Shown in pieces: positions 57,011 through 64,000 of a DNA stretch of 64,000 nt (position 1 is the first letter of the stretch; the number at the start of each line of letters is the position of its first letter). The stretch is taken from NCBI GenBank assembly GCA_020226215.1, contig CM035233.1, forward strand, positions 36,230,027-36,294,026, given 5' to 3'. The position numbers and the translations under genes are program-made. Under the pieces are notes generated by a model that saw only the letters and a program-made list of their open reading frames with translations, was not told the origin of the DNA and ran no database searches. The stretch comes from Sindora glabra. Its lineage: Eukaryota; Streptophyta; Magnoliopsida; Fabales; Fabaceae.

Positions 57011-59460
57011 TATGTTGGACAAATGAAATTAACTTTATTTCTATTGTTTAGGGTAATAATTAGTTATATAATAAATATATAGCACATTATTTAAAAATTT
57101 AATGCTTAAAAAATTTAAAGTTACAATCAACAATAATTTTAAATTTATACAAAATTAAAATATTTAATGATAAAATATTCAAACTTTAATTAAATTCAAT
57201 GTTTAAAATAAGAATTTAGAGAATACATCAAAAATTAATTTAAAATAAATTATTAATTTTTTAATGATCTTAATTTAAATAAAAACTATAAACAATATTA
57301 AAATTCAATAATAGATTATTGATTCCTTAATTATTATTTAAATAAAAATAATTTCAAACTAACTTTATTTGCATTTAAGGCAGAAGTTAAAAATCAAATG
57401 GTTGATTTGATTGGGGAAAACAATTCTCTACACTCATGTATAATATTGAATTAGAAGTAAAAATTAATAATTAGGCATATGTTTAGGATTTTTATTCTCT
57501 AATTGGACCTAGAATACTAAAGATATGACCTCTTCATTTTTCTTCTCTCTCTCTCTCCCCCCTTTTCATTATTTTATTTTTTTCCTCTATTTCTCATTTT
57601 TTCCCTTTTCATGATCCTCCCCTCTATTTATTAACTTTTTATTTATTCCTTCCATTGTCACTCCTTCACTTTCTCTCATCCATAATTTTGAAAATCAAAT
57701 TAAAATAGCTAGTTGAATTAATGAATTGATAAATTGTCAATAATTAGTCCATTTAATGATATAGGACAGAAAATGCATATAAACCAATATGAATCGACTA
57801 AAACTAGGTATTAAATTGAAAATGTATGTAAATTAGTGTGAACCAAATACAATTGATGTGAATTAGTTAAAATCAATAAACCAGATCAATGAATCAATTT
57901 GTTACAAAATTTATATATTTTTTTAAAGATAAATAAAAATGTTACATCTTGCCAACAATTTAGGTGTAAAGGACTTCCCAATTTTATATAAATAGAATTT
58001 GTGTTATTTATTAATATTTATAATATAAATTATTATTATTATATCACTTATATTTTATTGCTTATTTTTTATATTATTAACACATGCTATATTATTATTT
58101 TAATTTTATAATGGCTTATTATTATAAATATAATACTAAAGTATATGTATGTATATATGTGTCTACATATAATATATATTTTTAATTTCAAATCAGTTCA
58201 ACTAATAAATTAGTAGTTGAATTAGTGAACTAACTCACTATTGTCCTATTCGATTCAATGATTAGTTTAATTTTAAAAATTATGCTCATATCTCTCTTCT
58301 TTCAAATGCATGAATAAATTAAAAATTATATTAAAAAAATATTTAGATAATTATGAAAGTTGAAAAATGTGGTAAATTTTGAATAAAATCAAATGAATAT
58401 GAATTAATTTTATGAAGAAATGATGAAGATGAAAAAATATTTAAATATTCTTTTTTGAATGTTATTTTTAATGAAAAAATACACATCATTTTTAATATTT
58501 ACTAATAAAGATTTGTTAATTACTATTTTGATAACATTTTAATAATAAAATAATTATTATACAACTTAATCTTAAAGATAAAATTTTTATGTATAATATT
58601 ATTTTTCAATAAAAGGAAATAATTTTTTACATGTACAAGAAAAAGTGTTTTAAAATTATTTTATTAAACAACATAAACTCAATTTGTTTTCTAAAAATTT
58701 ATTTTCTTAAGAAAGTACTTTTGATAAATTTCATATTCCGGGAAAATAAATGGATCCTTAGTGTGTTGAGTCCTGTGCTGGTTTGAATTCTTGTCTTCCC
58801 AATTAGGCTTTTTCTTTTCTTTTTCAGATATTATTAGAGAACATATTGTGTGTAAAATTGACCCACAGCTACTTGGGCCTGCGGTCCAACTTGACAGTCA
58901 TGAATATTAGTCCACGAACCCTCTTTAAAATGACTGTACCAGTTAGGGTCTCAATCCTAAAACCTAAATTAAAAATTTACAAAATATTTAAATTGCCACA
59001 GAATATGAACAAACATTATGTGAGAATTATTAAAAAGTAAGAAAAAAAATAAATATTAAATAGGATACTTATTAATAATTAGTATTATTAAAAAAAATTC
59101 ACTGGAGTCCTTATGTAGAGGTATTATGTGCTCGTTAAAGCATTTTATTTTCTTCGAAAATGGACGGAAAAATAAATGGATTAGAACATAACAGATTTTA
59201 GTAAAATTTACGATTTATTTTAGTACATTTACAGCAACTGTAAGAAGAAAATTTTAAAACACTGGTTGCATTTGCTTTGACTGTTTCATGATTTCATTTT
59301 CACTGAAACAGAAAATTAGTTAAAAAAATGTGTTCGAAACTTCTACCATTTTGATTGTGTAGAATATGAAATTTTTATTTCTGAAAATATATAAAATAAA
59401 TAAATTTTTATATTTTCATTTTTATATAGTGATAAATTTAAAATTACTTAAATTTATTAT
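57011..59460. other. intergenic, no gene recognised
   Basis: AT-rich. A CT-rich simple stretch lies at 57538-57680. 58740-58990 is of higher complexity, with an open frame at 58846-59040 that shows no domain. Nothing else could be supported. Confidence 0.4.
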
Positions 59461-59935
59461 AAAAATTATTGTAATCATTATCTATTTCCATCCATCAATG
59501 ATTATATCTCCATTACTATTATCATACAAACACTATTATCGCCATTTCTAATATTGTTGCCAACCACCATCTACACCTTTTCTATATGATTTGTTACTAC
59601 TACCATCTCCACCACTTACATCTTCATCATTATTGCCATTACCATTACCTCTATTTGCATTGATGTCATAATTACTTATTATCTATCATCACTTTTTAAA
59701 TTATCAATTATCATATGATTATTTATTATCATCATTTCTTATCTTCTTTGCCTATCACTCATTATCACAACCATGATTAATAATCCACCTCTGTTATTAT
59801 TCATTATCTCCATCATCATCACTCATATGACATTATTACAAATATTTGTCTTCATCATTATTTATAAAAATTATTATCCAAAATCATAGTTATTTTATAC
59901 CACCATAACCAGTCATGAATTATCATATAATTATT
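59461..59935. repeat. degenerate ATC/ACC trinucleotide-rich tract
   Basis: Long run of imperfect atcatc, accacc, attatc and catcacc triplets over about 470 bases, an old microsatellite expansion. Not coding on either strand. Confidence 0.7.
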
Positions 59936-62900
59936 ATTTTAAGATAAAATTAAAATTAAATTAAAATAAATACTAGTTCCATTTTTTAAAAAAATGAAAA
60001 GATAAAGATAAACGTCATTTTCAAAAAAAAAAAAAAAAGAAGAGAGAATATTTTCACATACTAAATAGAAGAAATTGTGTGAAAAACGTTTTATGATTTC
60101 TTGACAAGAATTCTTTTGTTAATTTTGACTTTTTTTTTGTTACATTTTCATGAGTTTAACAAGAATACTAATTATTTAAGATGCTAGAAGTTAGATGCAT
60201 AAAATTTCTAAATCTTTGAACATGCAATAAGAAATTTTGGGATTTAAATTGCTTTATTTCTTATAATGTAAACTTCATTTAGTTATAGCACATGAAACAC
60301 ATTTTCTTACTTTGAGATTTTTTAATTTTTAATTCTACGCATCATTTCAATATAAAGAAGATTTTTATTATATCTATTTCTTTATCAAATTTTTACACCC
60401 ACGTTTACCTACAATATCAAGGGGATGTGTATTCAAAGTTTTATGAATGACAATCATAAGCTTTCAACTAAAATTTTATGACTGTACATAACTGATTGAT
60501 CAAATACTCATGAGCACCATAAAAGTTTATAATAAGTTTTGAAATTTTGCTGATTATCTTAAGTCACCATGTTACATTTAATGTAACGAAACAACTTATT
60601 GCACTATGAAAGCAACAATTTTTCCCTTTCTTCCATCTAAAAAGAGAAAAATCTAATAATTAAAAGTAAAGTGTATATCTTTACTCAATTCGACCATCTT
60701 ATTATTCATTTTGCTCTTTAATGAGTTGTATTACTAAACAATTTATTGACTAATCCAAATGATAGGAAAAGTAATATTTAGAATAACTCTAATATCCTTT
60801 ATAATATCTAATCTAATATACACTAAGACATGTAATAAACTCTACCATTAATTGTAGACTTACAACCGCTTTCAATTAGCATCCTGGGTAAGATTCTAGT
60901 TACTTGACAAACCTTCAAAATTACTATAACTTCTTTAGTAGAACTAATAATTATCTTTATAGTCCTTAAAGTCTTTTTGAATGCAAGTAGCTTATAAGTT
61001 AATCACTGTTTATATGCTATAAACTACTTAAATTTATTTATTAAAATGGAACTTTTTTTCCTATAATAAGGTAGTGTATCAAACATTTCTTTTATTTATC
61101 TTTTAACTTATTAACTAGGTTAATAAGTTAACTTATTAAGTGTGTCAAATTCATTTTTACTCAAAGAAATATCATCCTTGAGAAAGCATTATCATAATTG
61201 CATGCCCACCTTTTCTCAACCTAATGACATTAGTCTTATACCAATGAGAATATAAGAATGAGAAAAATAGCAATTTTAAAGCAAATTTATGAGATTGAAG
61301 CTAAAAGCATAGGGAAAGCAACGCACATAATGAAACCTGCATTGCAAGAAAATTGTAGACTAGACTTAATAAAAATATAATTTTTTAGACTTATCAAACT
61401 AAAATGGGAAGAACAAAAAATTTTTGAACTTCAATGGAAAGTAATGTTAAAGAATCAATCCAAGTGCATTAATTTCCTTAGAGAAATATATTTAGTGCAT
61501 GAAAGACATGATTCTTTCCATAGTTCTTATAAAGATTAACTTTGGTATTGAACACAAATCAATACTTAATATTAAGCTTTGAATACATGCAAATTTCTTT
61601 ACTTTATACTGAGCAACTATTGAAGTAATCATGATAATGTTGATACCACCAAACTAATGCAACATTTGAAATCCATTGCAATTGTTAATTGTACTCAACA
61701 TCATGCATGGAAGGTAAAATCTTTGCAACATCAATGTTATGTGTTTATTTTTACAATTCAAAGTAGAAGTAATGGAAGTTTATTACTAAACATATAGAAT
61801 TTCAATAGACATGTATTAATAAATATCTTTATGAAATTATTGATCTAAATCACATTAGATAAGCATCACAAATTTAGAATAATAGGTCAAATGACCAATA
61901 GCCACTAAAATATTTAATGACACAACAACATAGAGGGAGAGATGAGGGAAACAGAATAATAGAGGGAGAAATTAGAAGCAAAATCCAATTAGAAAATGAA
62001 GTTAAATAATGTGAGTTTTATCCTTTCACATTAAATATACATTGCTATAAGTAACATTGATAAGTTAAGTTTAAAAGTTCAAACTAGTACAACAAATATA
62101 CTTATTACTTAAGAAAGTAAAAAAATGAATATTAGTGAAAAATGAAAGTGGAGAGTTAAGTTAATTGATAATAGTTTCAAAAGTCATCATTTACTAGGTT
62201 ACATATGTTATCAATTATCTTTGCAATTGAGAGCAATTTAAAACAAAAACCAATTAGCATGGTGACATCTTCATAATTTATGAAACGAAAAAAGTCAAAA
62301 AGTAGATCAAGGTAGCTAAACTAATACTGATCTGAATGCACATGAAGAATAATTAATAATAACACAAAAAACTAACTTTTTCATTATTGAAAAGACATCT
62401 AAATTAATCAAATCATCTTTGCTTCCAAAAAATACTTCCAAATCTAAATATTTTAACATAGGATTAAAGGGAAGTTGATTAGAATTCTAACATGACACAT
62501 AAACTCTCATTTAGACAAATAATTCATCTATAATAAAAAATTTGTAAAATTATTCATCAAAGAAGAAAAGGAATGACATTCAGGATGTAACACATTTAAG
62601 AAAACAAATTGCCTTCATAAATAAATTTAGCAAATAATATTTTTCTTCAAGACTCATAAGCAATGAAATCAAAATTATGTAAAATTTTCAAAGACCATTG
62701 CTTTATTTAACAGTCATAAAGAAAGAATCCAAAAACATTTGTCAAAAAAGAAATTTGCAAACAATTTTGATAGCAGGTAAATTTCCTAAAATTAAAGAAA
62801 TAAGTAAAGTTAACACATTTTGAGATTCAAATCATTATAAACTTCATTGAAGGCCTCTTATGGACTTAAAGTATATTCTCACGTGTCTCATATAAAACAT

Positions 62901-63216
62901 TTTTTCAAGGTAGTGTAGATAATGAGATTGGCATAGGTGGTGATGCATATGATAAGATGGGCACAGGTGACAATTACACAAAAAGTGGCCTATATAATCT
63001 ATATTTCCATGGCCTACCTTTTTTCCTTTTTCATTGTTGCACCTTTTATTTCTCTGCTAATTAATGAAGCACCTATACAACTATAAAACCTATACTATAA
63101 TTAAAAATACTTTGTGAAAAAATAAGTAATTAATTTCAAGAATGATGAAGGTAAAATTTTGTATGGAAGGGTTATAAATTACATTTGATGGAAAATGTTT
63201 TAAAACTAAATGTGAT
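59936..63216. other. intergenic; MITE-like inverted repeat at 60980-61150
   Basis: No gene. At 60980-61150 words such as agcttataagttaa and gtagtgtatcaaaca, together with the perfect 20-base palindrome TTAATAAGTTAACTTATTAA at 61120-61139, look like ends of a small hAT-type MITE. An A-run of 16 lies near 60024-60039. The rest is AT-rich without visible order. Confidence 0.35.
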
Positions 63217-63495
63217 CACTATAACAAATTAACACTCATGCCATGATTTATCAAAATTTTTGTAACTATGTTATTTAGTCATGGAAATACTGGTTGAATG
63301 GTCCCGTAGTATAAGTAAGCATGACAAGAAAATTACCACAGGAAAAAAGGTCCTGTGGCATAAATGATTTTTTTTTGCCATGAGTTCAGTTGTGGCTAAT
63401 AGATTCTTTTTACTATGAGTACAAACATGGCAAGAAAAGCATATCCATGACTAGTAACTCATATTGTTACGAATAAATTTGTGGCAAAAAATAAA
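63217..63495 (+). mobile_element. CACTA left end with subterminal repeats
   Basis: CACTATAACAAATTAACACT at 63217 is close to the usual CACTACAACAAAA terminus. It is followed by repeated ccatga/catggc words in both orientations (63239, 63277, 63322, 63379, 63427, 63448) and a hairpin CCACAGGA...TCCTGTGG (63338-63358). The body probably continues past the window; no partner end is visible here. Confidence 0.5.
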
Positions 63496-63698
63496 ATAAA
63501 ATAATTATAAAAATTAATGTAATTAGCTAAAATAATTTTTATATATCTAAATTAAATTAATTATTTATCCAATTTAATCAGGTGTTATCCTATCATTTTA
63601 TTTATACATCTGCTGAAATATGTTAATGCTTTTGACTTATATCTAGTTAGGATAAATCGTTGAAATTTTATCTGTCTAGAAATTATAAATTATATTTA

Positions 63699-63760
63699 TT
63701 GGGAATCGAACCTGAATCTCCAAGCTAATGAATGCGATGCCTTACCACTGCGCTAATTTA
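63699..63760 (-). repeat. tRNA-like pol III promoter remnant (SINE head or tRNA relic)
   Basis: The minus strand reads TAGCGCAGTGGTAAGGC (A box, 63755-63739) and, 26 bases later, GGTTCGATTCC (B box, 63712-63702), both near consensus for RNA polymerase III internal promoters. The anticodon and T stems do not pair, so it is not a functional tRNA gene. Plant SINEs carry just such a tRNA-derived head, but no SINE tail was identified. Confidence 0.5.
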
Positions 63761-64000
63761 CTTCTTTAGTAGTAAGTACAATATATTTTATATAAAATTT
63801 TAATTGACCAATTGACTTCAAAAATAAAACTACAATTATATAACACTAATTATATAATAAAATATTACATAAATACATATAATAAAAATACACTAATACT
63901 AGAATATTTTATGATTTTATTTTAAAAATATCTTATATCAAATTTTTATTTGTTTCATTACTAATTTTGCTTATATCAAATTTATCCTTTATAAATATCT

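Noticed and set aside
63699..63760. Functional tRNA gene
   Set aside because: A and B boxes are present but acceptor, anticodon and T stems do not pair.

Overview
This window looks like nuclear DNA of a flowering plant, probably a eudicot, from a gene-poor, transposon-filled, very AT-rich region. The evidence is the mix of plant-type mobile elements: Ty1/copia, Ty3/gypsy-type LTRs, plant L1 and RTE-like LINEs, CACTA, a Mutator-like element (MULE) with a plant mobile domain gene, and MITEs. There is also long stop-ridden AT-rich DNA and no bacterial operon, rRNA or CRISPR signal. I could not recognise a single intact host gene, and I cannot name the species. Every coding region I can identify belongs to a transposon and is broken.

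Layout. 0.1-0.6 kb: possible CACTA end. 0.8-3.0 kb: 5'-truncated RTE-like LINE on the minus strand with a perfect 15-bp target duplication. 3.6-7.4 kb: two diverged copies of one CACTA-like family, head to head. 8.6-13.3 kb: two gypsy-type LTR remnants. 15.1-18.9 kb: a plus-strand L1 LINE whose ORF1 zinc knuckle is split by a solo LTR (15680-17323, 5-bp duplication ATAAA). 20.6-26.6 kb: a complete but dead Ty1/copia element with two LTRs and duplication CTTTT. 27.5-31.9 kb: third CACTA-family copy. 32-43 kb: AT-rich intergenic DNA with several MITE families and, at 39.3-39.8 kb, a tandem array of dyads followed by a TATA box, short leader and splice donor.

43.36-53.84 kb holds the most informative object: a 10.5-kb autonomous-type MULE with recognisable terminal inverted repeats and a 9-bp target duplication (8 of 9 match). 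It carries arrays of 21-bp GGCGCC-N9-GGCGCC dyads just inside both ends, a pyrimidine-rich leader with a TATA box, a MURA-type transposase gene (892 codons in one uninterrupted frame across one intron, but with 12 in-frame stops), and a second gene encoding a plant mobile domain protein in the same orientation. The transposase would cut and move the element; the role of the mobile-domain partner is not established.

53.9-64 kb: AT-rich DNA with a 146-bp tandem duplication, a gypsy-type LTR remnant on the minus strand, simple repeats, a MITE-like palindrome, a CACTA left end at 63217, and a tRNA-like pol III promoter remnant.

A common thread is decay by transition. All 12 transposase stops can be explained by one C-to-T or G-to-A change, and all 13 differences in the first 62-63 aligned bases of the copia LTRs are transitions. 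This is what long-term cytosine methylation of silenced transposons would be expected to leave.
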